Shown here one piece after another: positions 1 to 9,175 of a stretch of DNA of 64,000 bases. Position 1 is the stretch's first letter; each line of letters starts with the position of its first letter. Position numbers and translations under genes: made by a program. Origin of the DNA: Pedosphaera sp. (GTDB lineage: Bacteria > Verrucomicrobiota > Verrucomicrobiia > Limisphaerales > JADLHS01); the NCBI GenBank assembly GCA_009695195.1, contig SIBJ01000004.1, forward strand, positions 25,568 to 89,567, written 5' to 3'. The notes under the pieces are model-generated. The model had not been told where the DNA came from, made no database searches, and saw only the letters and a list, made by a program, of their open reading frames with translations.

Positions 1-484
1 GGTCCAGGCCGCTCTCCAAGGCGTCCACTTCCGCCTGGGTGACGCGACCGTTGAGGCCCGCCGGGGATACCGAACCGCCCCCGCCCGAACGAATCGGGCG
101 CTGGATGCTGTCGGACAAGCTGGGTGCGCGAGGCGCGACGACGGCACGGGCAGTTTCGGTCGGATTCGCCTCCGGCGGCGGGCGGGCCAAGGCCCTCGCC
201 GTCAGGTCGGGAAATGCGAGATACTCGATCGCGCTTTCACCCGGCGCCAACTGCTGCAACGTGACGGTAGCGGAAGCATCGCTACGCCCGCTGATTCCGA
301 AATCCACCATCGGCCCGCCAGCGGTTGCCTCGCTGCCGGATGAATTCGGAAGGACTGTCGCCGGGTTCTTGTCCGTGTTGGCCTGACGGGCTTCACTCCC
401 TGGTGGACTGCGGGAGAATTGTAAATAGGAGCAGAAGGCGGCCAACACGAATAGCGTGAGGCCAAGCAATAACCGGGGATTCAT
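1..484 (-). CDS. N-terminal part of an exported or membrane-anchored protein (cut by window edge)
   Basis: Reading leftwards from an ATG at 482-484, the frame stays open for 161 codons to the window edge, so the 3' end is missing. Residues 1-20 (MNPRLLLGLTLFVLAAFCSY) have a basic start and a hydrophobic core, typical of a signal peptide or N-terminal anchor. The rest is rich in Pro, Ala, Ser and Gly with no motif I recognise, and looks like a low-complexity periplasmic linker. The IS element lies about 100 bases upstream of the start, so its insertion may have separated this gene from its promoter. The function is unknown. Confidence 0.6.
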   Translation of the reverse strand, partial: MNPRLLLGLTLFVLAAFCSYLQFSRSPPGSEARQANTDKNPATVLPNSSGSEATAGGPMVDFGISGRSDASATVTLQQLAPGESAIEYLAFPDLTARALARPPPEANPTETARAVVAPRAPSLSDSIQRPIRSGGGGSVSPAGLNGRVTQAEVDALESGLD

Positions 485-580
485 CGGCGACTAACCTACC
501 CCATCGGAAATCCAAAAAGCCAGCTAAAACTGCTTGAACTTCCCTGCAAAAACGCCAAGTGAAAGCAGCCAGACGCAAAA

Positions 581-2024
581 GGGTGCGACCTGAAGTGGCG
601 GTCAGATTTGTGCGTGCGCAAGTCATTTAGCCCTGGCTCCTTGCAAGGGTTTTGTCTATTTGAAGTGGTTCCTGAACGATGAACTACTCAAACAAAATCC
701 GTCCCTCAAGCCGCGCCGCCCGCTGGAACAGCGGCTGGCGCAGCGGCCGGCAGTGCGCGCACGGCTGCATCAGCTGGCCGCCACGCTGGATGAATCCGTG
801 GGGGACGACCCCACCGCCGATCAAGCCGAGGAGCGCGTGACCGAGCAAGTGCGCCGACTGGCCCTGGAAGTTCTGGGCCAGTGGGCGCGCGAAGCCAATG
901 CCCACACCCAGGCCCAAGTGATGACCCACCATCCGGAAGCCAGCCACCACGGCAAGAAAAAAACGCTCAACTGGCAGACCACGTTTGGTTGGGTGTCCGT
1001 GGCGGAAGCGCAATGGCGACTGGGGCGGCGCGGCAAATTACTGCGGCCCTTCTGTGAACGGGCCGGGGTGCGCCCGCGCGGACGTTCGCGTCGGTTGCAA
1101 CGCGCGCTGGTGGATTTCGGGGCGGAGGAAAGCTTCGCCCGTGCGACTGCGCGCGTGCAGGAACACGATGGCCTGGACGTAGCCGCCGAAATAGTGCGCC
1201 AACAAACGCTCGCCCACGGCGCGCAGGTCAGCGCCTTGCAGGTGCCGCCACCCCAATCGAGCGCCGCCACGCTGGTCACCCAACTGGACGGCTGCCTCAT
1301 CCCCATCGTCGTCCCGCCCACGACCGGGGCGGATCGGCGGCGGGGCAAACAACTGCTCGGGCGCGAGGCCCGCCTGTGTCTGGCCCGCCCGCAGGATTCG
1401 GTCACGCCGCGTTACGGGGCCACGCTGGGCAGCGTTGCCCTCACCGGCGCGCTCTGGCGGGACACGGCCCTCGCTGCGGGCTTGGGCGAGCGGACCCACG
1501 GGCATGGCGTGGGCGACGGGGCCGAGTGGATTCTCACCCAGTTTCAGGAACAGTTCGGCGACCAAGGCGGGTATCTGGTGGCTTTCTACCACGTCAGCGA
1601 ATACCTCGCCGCCGCCGCCCTGGTCATCCAATCCAAAGACCCGCAAGGCTGGCGGCGGCGGCCACAAGGCCGGTTGCTGGAGAACAAGGTAACCGCCGTG
1701 CTGCGCGCCCTGACCGCGCACCTGGAACCCGAAGGGATCTCGCCAGCCCCCGTGCGCGCGGCGCACCGGTATGTGAGCCAACGGCGGCATCACTTGGACT
1801 ACGCGGGGGCGCGGGCCGCCGAACTCTGCATCGGTTCCGGGGAAATCGAAAGCGGCCACCGGCATGTGATTCAACAACGCCGCAAACTGGCCGGAAGCTG
1901 GGGGCAGGAGCCGAGTGCCGAGGCGATGCTCGGCTTGCGTGTTGCCCGCGCCAAAAACCTCTGGCACCGCTACTGGTCAGTTACCCAATCCGCCCTCAAC
2001 TGACCGCCACTTCCAGTCGCACCC
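581..2024 (+). mobile_element. ISKra4-family insertion sequence, apparently complete
   Basis: The element is bounded by 25-base terminal inverted repeats at 581-605 and 2000-2024. Both begin GGGTGCGAC, and they match at 23 of 25 positions. Between them is one transposase gene of normal length, whose stop codon lies within the right repeat. I see no clear target-site duplication (left flank ends gcaaaa, right flank begins catacg). Intact ends and an unbroken transposase suggest a recent or still active copy. The right end lies five bases from a perfect 25-base palindromic repeat (2030-2103). Confidence 0.85.
660..2003 (+). CDS. ISKra4-family transposase
   Basis: This is a 447-residue DDE transposase that moves the surrounding IS. 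The likely catalytic acidic residues are the Asp in QLDGCLIPIV (about residue 210), the Asp in GVGDGAEWIL (about 285) and the Glu in GSGEIESGHRHVIQQRRKL (about 400), an arrangement typical of ISKra4 transposases. The N-terminal part is basic and helical, suiting DNA binding. Translation probably starts at TTG 660, since no in-frame ATG precedes the conserved region. The gene fills the IS and ends inside the right terminal repeat. No frameshift or internal stop is seen, so it may be functional. Confidence 0.88.
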   Translation: MKWFLNDELLKQNPSLKPRRPLEQRLAQRPAVRARLHQLAATLDESVGDDPTADQAEERVTEQVRRLALEVLGQWAREANAHTQAQVMTHHPEASHHGKKKTLNWQTTFGWVSVAEAQWRLGRRGKLLRPFCERAGVRPRGRSRRLQRALVDFGAEESFARATARVQEHDGLDVAAEIVRQQTLAHGAQVSALQVPPPQSSAATLVTQLDGCLIPIVVPPTTGADRRRGKQLLGREARLCLARPQDSVTPRYGATLGSVALTGALWRDTALAAGLGERTHGHGVGDGAEWILTQFQEQFGDQGGYLVAFYHVSEYLAAAALVIQSKDPQGWRRRPQGRLLENKVTAVLRALTAHLEPEGISPAPVRAAHRYVSQRRHHLDYAGARAAELCIGSGEIESGHRHVIQQRRKLAGSWGQEPSAEAMLGLRVARAKNLWHRYWSVTQSALN

Positions 2025-2029
2025 CATAC

Positions 2030-2103
2030 GTAGCAGCCGACGTAAGGAGGCTCAAACTTCTTCCGATCGGGGTTAGAATGAGCCTCCTTACGTCGGCTGC
2101 TAC
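2030..2103. repeat. Perfect 25-bp inverted repeat (GTAGCAGCCGACGT family)
   Basis: Arms 2030-2054 and 2079-2103 are perfect reverse complements around a 24-base loop. The motif starts GTAGCAGCCGACGT and ends AGGAGGCTCA. One 25-base arm with a single mismatch recurs inside the giant membrane-protein gene (4682-4706), and a 14-base core recurs at 40098-40111. It lies between the IS and the 3' end of the giant gene and could serve as a transcription terminator hairpin there. Confidence 0.85.
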
Positions 2104-2121
2104 GCACGTCGAGAAAACGCC

Positions 2122-5100
2122 TCAGACCGCCGCCGACTCTTGGCGGAGCGCCCGCCCCGCCCAACCAAACGCGCCGAGCACGACCAGCGTCGCAAGCAGA
2201 ATGAGAATTCTCACCCCCGACGACGCCGCTTGCACTGCGCGCGCTTCCAGACCGATGTGCAAATCCGCCTCCTTGTCCACCGCGACGGAGCGTTGGAACG
2301 TCAGCACGCGTCCCTGCTGCGGAATGTTCGCGCGAATCGCGGCGGCGGTGGTCACGGCGGCGTCTTGTTGCTGGATCAACTTCTCCGCGAGACGCATGTA
2401 GGCGGTGTTTTCGTCGGCGGAGTTGCGGTCAATGATCTGCTTGGCGTCTTGTTGTGTGTAGTTGAGGTCCTTCGCGCCGCGCAGGTCGCGGAAGCGGCCC
2501 CCGAGCGCGCCGGTGTCACCGGCGGTGGCGGCCTGGCGGACGTTCAAGCCGACGAGCGCTTGTTGCAGCTTGAGGTTGTGCAATTGCACGCGGGCGTCTT
2601 CGTTGAAGGCGTTGTCGTGCGTGCTCAGGCCATAGGCGGATTGGAACGCGCGGCGGGCTTGTTGCGGGTCGCCTTTTTCAAGCCACGAATTGCCCATCGC
2701 GAGCATCTCCTCGGCCTCCTTGGTCTTCTCGCGCTGCAACAGCGATTCGTTTTGCAAATAGCTCTGCACGTCCACGGACGCGGGCCGCGCGACGTGTTGC
2801 TCGTCCTGCAATTGCATTGTCCCGCTCGTGTTCGCCACGCGCCACTTCTCGTTCAGAAACACGCGCCACGAAATATTCTCCAGCGGCAGATCAAACTTGG
2901 GCGCGAGCAATTGCAGATCCAGCGAGCGCGCACCCGTCTTGCCAATCTTGCTGCTGTAAAAAAACTCGACCGGCACGGGCTTGTCCGTGCGCGACTGCTT
3001 TTCGAGCGGAATCAAAATCTTGTCTCCCTCGCGCCACGGCCACACGCCGTTTTGATTCACGAACGCAAACCAGAACTTCGCGTCCGCCGGCAGCGTGAGA
3101 TGCAGCAAGCGCTTGTCGCCCGGCTGCATTTCGAGCCGCACCTGCGTCAACATCACGCCGTCGTCGGAGATCACCGAAGTGAACGTGATGTTCTGCACGC
3201 GCGCGGCCAGAAGCTTCGCCGCCTCATGACGGTCAAGTTTCAGCGGCAGTTCAAATCCCGGTTCGACGAGCCGGTAGGCGAAGTTCGCCGACACCGCCTG
3301 CAAGTTTTGCTGCAACGCGCGCGGAATGCTCTGCCACTCGGTCGGCTGTAACGTCGCGGGCAACGCCTCCACGCGCACCTGCAATCGCCCGCCCGCCTGC
3401 ACCGTCACGAAGCCGCGTTGCAGATTCACGTCCGCCGCCTGCACACCGCGCACCGCCGTCTCCGCCGCCTGGTTCGCGATCGGCGTCTGGTAATTCACCT
3501 GCAACAAAAACTGGCCGATGACGCGCCGCTGCAACTTCACCTCCCACTTCTGCAAATCATTCGTCACCGCGCCGGCGACGGCCTGGAAATCCGAATCCGA
3601 AAAATACTGGCCGTTGAACCGCACGCTCTCGGCGTTCGTCGGCAGCCAGACGCGGAACAATTTCAATCCGGTGTTCTCGATTTGATATTGCAGGTTCGCG
3701 GCGATCTTCACTTGCGCTTCGGTCACCGTCGCGTGTTGCAGGCTCGTGACTTGAATCCACGGATCCACCTGCTCGATCTTGAGCGCGAGATTCCACGGCG
3801 TCTGCAAGACGCGAAACGCCAGCACGCCTTTCTGCCGCACGCCGGAGCGTTGCGGATCGAGTTGCGACAACCCTTCCACCGTGGCCGACTGCAACTGCAT
3901 CCCCTGCTCCGGCACGACGAGCAACGTGCCCTGTTGCTTGCCGGCCTCGCGCAACACCAGTTGCGGCACCGTCCACGCGCTGGCCGCTTTCGTGCCCGGA
4001 CCGGCGAGGCTGATGGCGAACTGTTGCCGGCCCTCAGTCTTGCCTTTCAAATTCAACGTGATGACGCGGCCCGCGTCGGTCTTCAATTCCGTCCAATGAC
4101 TCAACGCCGCGCCGCTGATGGACTCGACATCGAAGCCCGGCGGCAGGACGAAGCTCAACCGGAAAATTCCCGCGCGCGTGATGTCCACCGTCGCGTTCGC
4201 GGCGAGCACCGTGCGATCTTCGCCGAGCGAAAGCGTGTTCTGCAAATCCACGCGCACGTCCGGCTCGACCGGCGACGCTTTCAACGACGCCGTGGCCTTC
4301 GCGTCGGAGTAACGAAACGCACGGCGCACGGTCAGCCCGGGAATTTGCGCCGCGAGCGATTGCGCGACCTCGCCGGGGAAATCTTCGAGATTGATCGGCG
4401 AGAAAATCTCTGTGGTAACCGTGTCGAGTTGAACCTCGTTGCCCGTGGCCACGCCGAGCACGCCGATCTGATTTGCGGCACCCTCCACCGACAGCAAGCC
4501 GACTGATTGCTCGAACGGCAGCATCCCCGTCGCGACCTGCGAGCGCACGAGCAGCGTGAACGATCGCGATTGCGCCCGGCTGAACGTGACACGGAGTTTG
4601 CGCGCGTCCGGATCGAAGCGCCACAGCGAAACCAGTTGTTCCGACTTCTGACCTCTGACCTCTGACTTCTGCCCTCCAGTTTGAGCCTCCTCACGTCGGC
4701 TGCTACTGACGTCGGTGATCGTCGCGCCGCGCGGCACGTCGAGGATCAGCTCGCTCAGTTCACCCTGCGCCGGGCGGATCGCGACGAGATGTGCGCCCTC
4801 GATGACGCCCGCCGACGGCACGTAGAGTTGGGAAACCTCCACGTAAAACACCGCCTTCTCGTGTTTCACATCGCGGCTGCGCGGCTTCCAGCGAAACCAC
4901 GCGTCATTCACCGGCGAGAGCACCAGGGCCGCCACGGTATTGCTGCCCGCCAACTCTCGCTGGATGGACACCGCGTGCGGCGACAACACGTCCACGTCCT
5001 GACCCGCGATGGTGACACTGAGCTGGTTGATGAGTCCGCACGTCGTCGGCAAATTCATCACGCTCTCGGTCGGCCACTTCGTCACCTGCAACTGATATTT

Positions 5101-8100
5101 CAATTCCAGATCGAACGTGCCGTCGCGCTGCGCGATCAACTGTTGCGTCCGCTTCCCGCCGACGACCGTTTGCACCAGCTTGAGCGCGTTGCTGGAATAA
5201 TTGAGTTGCGTCATCACCGCCGGCTCGACGAGCAGCGGCAACGTCTGGCCCTTCACCGCGACCCAACGAATTTTCGCCGTGGCCAGAGCGAATTCTTCCT
5301 CGATGCGAATCTGTTGCGTGATGGATTCCGGCACCGCTGAAACTTGTAGCGCGGATTTGGAGTCCGCCGCGTCGCGAGTTTTTGATCGGCTGCCCGCGCT
5401 AGAACCCGCGACGTTTGGTTCGTTTTGAGCTAGGAGCAAGACGCGGGGAGCGGCTGGTTCACTATCCCGAAGGGATTGTGTCTTCCAGCCCAGGGTTGCG
5501 AGGGACGAGCTACCCTTGGTTGGCGGGTGATTACTCTTTTCAACCCCAACGGGGTTGTATCGGGTCGTCGCTGATTCTGATGCAACCCCGTTGGGGTTGA
5601 ATTCCTTTGCGGACGAATTCCCAGGGTAGCTCGTTCCTCGCAACCCTAGGCTGAGTGCTGGAATCCCGTTGGGATTCTGAGACGCCGCATGACCTTCGCA
5701 GGCCGACCAGAACAAACCCACGAGGAGAATAGAGGCGACCGCTGGCGTAATTCCGTTTTCCGTCAACGGCTTTCTCGGCACGGACCAGATTCCGCGCAAC
5801 GCCGGCAGCAAAACATGGAGCAACAAAAACGCCGCCAACACGCCGAAGAACAATGGCGCGCCGTTCATCGAACGCAGCGCCGCCCAAGCCAGCAACATCC
5901 AGCCGGCCACGCGGCAAACGGGCTTGAGCGAGTCGGCGGCGCCCAGCCAGCCGTAAATCCACAACACCAGCGCGAGCAACACTGGCAACGCAAACCCGCT
6001 GACACCCAGTCCCGTCGCCGACTCCGCCACGTTGGCCACCTCCACTTTTAATTCGCTCCCCGGCTGCTGCACCGGCGCGAGCATCGTCACGTCGCCCGGC
6101 GCGAAGCCACTGCCCCGGCCCGCGAGGTTGACGAGTTGCGCCGACGCAAAGATCGCGACCGTGATCGCCACCAACCCGAGCAGCGTGCCGACGACATGTC
6201 GCGCGCTGAAACGGCCCACGCCCTCGACGCCGGCCCAGCGCCAGACGATCAATCCCGCGAGCAACAACACGAGCGGCATCACGACGGCTCCGACGATGCG
6301 GCCCGCATCGTCGCCGGAAAACATCCGCGCCAGTTGCGCGAAGCCCGACACGTCCGGCACGCCGCCCACGGGCGTCAGTGAACCGGTGAGATAGGCGAGC
6401 CGCTGGCCCGCGTCCGGTTCGATCCGCCATTCCGCGAGCATCACCGGCGCGTCCACTTTGGGCGCGGTGATGGTCACGCGCGTCGCGCTCGCGGATTTCG
6501 CGGCGAGTTTCAGATCGAGTTTCAACACCGCGTTCGGGTCCGCGCGTTGCGGCAATGGAATTAGGTTTGCGCTCCCATCCTTCACCGGCACGACCGACTC
6601 GCCGTTCACCGTCGCGGACCAGAGTTCCATTCCCGCCGGCAAGGTCAGTTTGAAATTTGGATTGCCGCGATTCTTGACGAGATAGCTCGCGTCCATGAGC
6701 ACCTGCCCCTCCTTCGAGATGCGCGTGACCAGCGACGCGCGGTCAACGACTTGATCGAGCGATTTGCCCTGCGCGAGCGGACTCAGCGCGAGTTTCAGAT
6801 TGAAAGGCCGTGACGTGTAGCGATACGCCGCGAGCAACGGCGCGTCGAAGAACAGCCGGTATTCCGCCGGGACTTCGCCGGTTTCGAGCGGCAGCAGGCT
6901 CGGCGAAACGTCCACCGGCTTCACCTGAAATTGATACGCGCTGATGACGAGCGTGTGGCCGGATTCGGATTGCGCGTCGAGCGGTCGCGCGCCGGTGAAC
7001 GCGAGCGTCTCGCCCTGCGACTTGAACGGGCGCTCGTAAGTCGCGAGCAACGTGAACGCGCCGGCGACCGGCGAGTGCAACTGCACGAGATAACCGTTCG
7101 TGGTCTTCTGCCAGTTGCGGATGTCTTTGCCCGTGAACTCGACGTTGAACGCTTCCTCCGACAACTCGACGCGGAACGCGGCCATCGGCGCGCCGGAGAT
7201 CAGATAATTCATCACGCTGCTGCCATACGCGATGCCTTCGCCGATGGAGAACAGATGAAAGCCATCCGCCGTTACGGTCTGCGGCAGGCGCTCGACGCGC
7301 ATCGTCGCCGACCAACCCGGTTCGCTCAAACGAAACGCCGACTGCAAGCCGGTCACTTTGCGCGGGAAAAACGCCGTGGCGATTTCCGTCAACGCCTGCG
7401 AACGCTCGGCGCTCAAACGAAAACCCGCGTCCGCCGACACGCCGACGTTGCCGCGAACGGATTTCGCCTTCACCACCTCGACGCGCGGCAAAGTCCAGTT
7501 CGTTTCGCCGAGCGGTTTGTTGCGTTCGAGCCGGAACTGCACGACCTGCCGGCCCATCACGGGCTGGCCATAGACGATGCGAAGTTCCGCGTCCGCCTCG
7601 TCCGCCGGCTCGCGCAGAAAATAGTCGTTCATGCCCGACGCGTTGAGGCGCGCGATGGCGTAGCCCTTGGGCACGCGCAGCAACAGTTCACGCAGCGGCG
7701 CTTCGCGCACGTCGAGTTCGATCTCGCCATCAATGACGAGTTCGTTCTGGCCGTGATGATACGCGAGCACTTCGGAAACAGTCAGCTCGGGCTGGATCTG
7801 GTCGGCTTGAATCCGCAACGCGTAATCGGCGCTGGAAAAACGATACGCGAAACGCTGGCCGCCGGTCGCGCGCAGGGCGGACTTCGTGGCGTCACTCTCC
7901 GGAAATTGTTCGGGCGAAATCTGCGAGAGACCGGTCGCCTGCGTGACCTCAAGCCGCACCGCGCCTTCGTTCACGATGCGGAAAAATCCCGCGAAGCGCG
8001 TCGCGCCTTCGGGTTGCAATCGGATGGCGTCGGTCGTCTGCGGAAACGCGCCAAGCGGAGTCTGGAGTTGAACTTGCAACGCGAAGGAATCTTTCTGCGG

Positions 8101-9174
8101 CTGGTTGAGTTGAACGACGAGTTGCCGGTCGTTGGGATTTTTTCCATCTTTCGCCGGCTCGACGTTCCACGCCAGCACCTGGTCGCCCTGCACGCGCGTG
8201 ACCTCGCCCGCGCCGCGCAGCAGCAGCGTCACGCGATTGAGTTCGCCCTGCATCACTTTGAAATCCACCAGCGCCACCTGCCGCATCAGGCCGGGGCTGA
8301 AGCTGATCTGCGAGAGCATCGTGGCCGCGTAAAAAAGTTTTCCCTCCTCGGGCTTGCGCGATTCCTTCCACGACAATTTCACCGCGCCGCCCGCCGGGAG
8401 AAAACTCGTGAAGTCGCCGCCCTTGCGCTCGGGCCGCGCCGCGCCGGCGAATTCAAACTGCGTGTCTTCGGCGAGGCCGCGCAACACGACGGGCTGCACC
8501 GCGGCGGACGCCACGCGAAAATCCACGCCGCTCCAACCGCCGCCCTGTTTCACGGCGACATTGAACTTGAGCGAGATGGGATACTTGCCGGCGCGATCAA
8601 ACACCGCCACGTAACGTCCCGACTCCGCGCGCAATTCCCATTTCGGATGCGGCCCGACTTCCGTGAGCGCGAGCGTGCCGGAAAGTAATTCAAGCGGGCC
8701 ACTCTTCGGACTTTCCACGTTCGCAGTCGCCGTGAGTGTAAAACTCGCACGGTCGCCGTTCAAATTGCCGATGAGTTTGAAATCCTGGAGCGTGATGACG
8801 GGCGGCGGTGGGTTTGTCAGCGGCGGAGGTTCCTTGGCGACGAGCGTGCAGACCATGAACACGGCGGCGAAAACGCACGCCGCAATGTTGCGGGTCCGCC
8901 GTGCGCCTGAAAGATGGTGTGAACGCTCGCCCTCACCCCGGCCCTCTCCCCCGAGGAGAGGGAGGGCCATTCGGCGTCGCTGGAAAACTCGTCGGCCTCT
9001 CTCACCATCTCCGCTGCCTTGGTCTTCGGATGAAAAACGCGGCGAATAACCAGCGCCTTCGCATCGCCCAAAGCCGGCGAACAATTCTCCCTCTCCCCGG
9101 GGGAGAGGGCCGGGGTGAGGGCGAGCGTATCCACTAACTCTCGTTCCAGTCGGCAGTTTGATTTGTGTTCTCAT
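2122..9174 (-). CDS. Giant multi-pass membrane protein with two large extracytoplasmic beta-rich halves
   Basis: The protein has 2350 residues and I do not recognise a named family. The start chosen is ATG 9174 (MRTQIKLP), one base after the stop of the VWA gene, as expected for translational coupling. A signal-peptide-like stretch (NIAACVFAAVFMVCTLVA) lies near residue 100, after an in-frame repeat. About residues 120-950 and 1250-2300 look beta-rich and extracytoplasmic. About six hydrophobic segments fall between 955 and 1161, and a final one near 2320-2341. It is the third gene of the sigma/VWA unit, so an envelope-stress or envelope-mechanics role is a guess. Four repeat insertions are read in frame (8923-9128, 5459-5690, about 5346-5402, 4640-4706). 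Confidence 0.75.
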   Translation of the reverse strand: MRTQIKLPTGTRVSGYARPHPGPLPRGEGELFAGFGRCEGAGYSPRFSSEDQGSGDGERGRRVFQRRRMALPLLGGEGRGEGERSHHLSGARRTRNIAACVFAAVFMVCTLVAKEPPPLTNPPPPVITLQDFKLIGNLNGDRASFTLTATANVESPKSGPLELLSGTLALTEVGPHPKWELRAESGRYVAVFDRAGKYPISLKFNVAVKQGGGWSGVDFRVASAAVQPVVLRGLAEDTQFEFAGAARPERKGGDFTSFLPAGGAVKLSWKESRKPEEGKLFYAATMLSQISFSPGLMRQVALVDFKVMQGELNRVTLLLRGAGEVTRVQGDQVLAWNVEPAKDGKNPNDRQLVVQLNQPQKDSFALQVQLQTPLGAFPQTTDAIRLQPEGATRFAGFFRIVNEGAVRLEVTQATGLSQISPEQFPESDATKSALRATGGQRFAYRFSSADYALRIQADQIQPELTVSEVLAYHHGQNELVIDGEIELDVREAPLRELLLRVPKGYAIARLNASGMNDYFLREPADEADAELRIVYGQPVMGRQVVQFRLERNKPLGETNWTLPRVEVVKAKSVRGNVGVSADAGFRLSAERSQALTEIATAFFPRKVTGLQSAFRLSEPGWSATMRVERLPQTVTADGFHLFSIGEGIAYGSSVMNYLISGAPMAAFRVELSEEAFNVEFTGKDIRNWQKTTNGYLVQLHSPVAGAFTLLATYERPFKSQGETLAFTGARPLDAQSESGHTLVISAYQFQVKPVDVSPSLLPLETGEVPAEYRLFFDAPLLAAYRYTSRPFNLKLALSPLAQGKSLDQVVDRASLVTRISKEGQVLMDASYLVKNRGNPNFKLTLPAGMELWSATVNGESVVPVKDGSANLIPLPQRADPNAVLKLDLKLAAKSASATRVTITAPKVDAPVMLAEWRIEPDAGQRLAYLTGSLTPVGGVPDVSGFAQLARMFSGDDAGRIVGAVVMPLVLLLAGLIVWRWAGVEGVGRFSARHVVGTLLGLVAITVAIFASAQLVNLAGRGSGFAPGDVTMLAPVQQPGSELKVEVANVAESATGLGVSGFALPVLLALVLWIYGWLGAADSLKPVCRVAGWMLLAWAALRSMNGAPLFFGVLAAFLLLHVLLPALRGIWSVPRKPLTENGITPAVASILLVGLFWSACEGHAASQNPNGIPALSLGLRGTSYPGNSSAKEFNPNGVASESATTRYNPVGVEKSNHPPTKGSSSLATLGWKTQSLRDSEPAAPRVLLLAQNEPNVAGSSAGSRSKTRDAADSKSALQVSAVPESITQQIRIEEEFALATAKIRWVAVKGQTLPLLVEPAVMTQLNYSSNALKLVQTVVGGKRTQQLIAQRDGTFDLELKYQLQVTKWPTESVMNLPTTCGLINQLSVTIAGQDVDVLSPHAVSIQRELAGSNTVAALVLSPVNDAWFRWKPRSRDVKHEKAVFYVEVSQLYVPSAGVIEGAHLVAIRPAQGELSELILDVPRGATITDVSSSRREEAQTGGQKSEVRGQKSEQLVSLWRFDPDARKLRVTFSRAQSRSFTLLVRSQVATGMLPFEQSVGLLSVEGAANQIGVLGVATGNEVQLDTVTTEIFSPINLEDFPGEVAQSLAAQIPGLTVRRAFRYSDAKATASLKASPVEPDVRVDLQNTLSLGEDRTVLAANATVDITRAGIFRLSFVLPPGFDVESISGAALSHWTELKTDAGRVITLNLKGKTEGRQQFAISLAGPGTKAASAWTVPQLVLREAGKQQGTLLVVPEQGMQLQSATVEGLSQLDPQRSGVRQKGVLAFRVLQTPWNLALKIEQVDPWIQVTSLQHATVTEAQVKIAANLQYQIENTGLKLFRVWLPTNAESVRFNGQYFSDSDFQAVAGAVTNDLQKWEVKLQRRVIGQFLLQVNYQTPIANQAAETAVRGVQAADVNLQRGFVTVQAGGRLQVRVEALPATLQPTEWQSIPRALQQNLQAVSANFAYRLVEPGFELPLKLDRHEAAKLLAARVQNITFTSVISDDGVMLTQVRLEMQPGDKRLLHLTLPADAKFWFAFVNQNGVWPWREGDKILIPLEKQSRTDKPVPVEFFYSSKIGKTGARSLDLQLLAPKFDLPLENISWRVFLNEKWRVANTSGTMQLQDEQHVARPASVDVQSYLQNESLLQREKTKEAEEMLAMGNSWLEKGDPQQARRAFQSAYGLSTHDNAFNEDARVQLHNLKLQQALVGLNVRQAATAGDTGALGGRFRDLRGAKDLNYTQQDAKQIIDRNSADENTAYMRLAEKLIQQQDAAVTTAAAIRANIPQQGRVLTFQRSVAVDKEADLHIGLEARAVQAASSGVRILILLATLVVLGAFGWAGRALRQESAAV
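4640..4706. repeat. Repeat embedded in frame in the giant gene
   Basis: Positions 4682-4706 carry one arm of the GTAGCAGCCGACGT family with one mismatch to the palindrome at 2030-2103. It is followed on the coding strand by tandem copies of the heptamer-like agaagtc/agaggtc (about 4645-4675). Both are translated, giving the low-complexity stretch SSRREEAQTGGQKSEVRGQ in the protein. Confidence 0.8.
5346..5690. repeat. Nested palindromic repeat cluster embedded in frame in the giant gene
   Basis: Perfect palindromes CAACCCCAACGGGGTTG (5541-5557) and CAACCCCGTTGGGGTTG (5583-5599) form the core. They are flanked by inverted arms of a longer unit containing CCAGGGTTGCGAG (5489-5517 and 5619-5650), then by an outer palindrome GAATCCCGTTGGGATTC (5661-5677). 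A separate unit, GTAGCGCGGATTTGGAGTCC, starts at 5347. The whole block reads through in the giant gene's frame, giving repetitive Asn-Pro-Asn/Asn-Pro-Val peptides just after the central membrane segments. Confidence 0.85.
8923..9128. repeat. Inverted repeat pair embedded in the 5' end of the giant gene
   Basis: Arms 8923-8952 and 9099-9128 are 30-base perfect reverse complements built on CCTCACCCCGGCCCTCTCCC. The block sits between the start codon and the hydrophobic core of the signal peptide and is translated as Pro/Gly/Glu/Arg-rich peptide (PHPGPLPRGEGE type). The same family recurs at 43646-43783 and 44899-44937 inside another gene. Confidence 0.9.
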
Positions 9175-9175
9175 A

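Noticed and set aside
6931..8688. A 585-codon plus-strand frame inside the giant membrane gene
   Set aside because: Antisense shadow with high Arg/His content. The minus-strand frame has coherent beta-rich and membrane segments.
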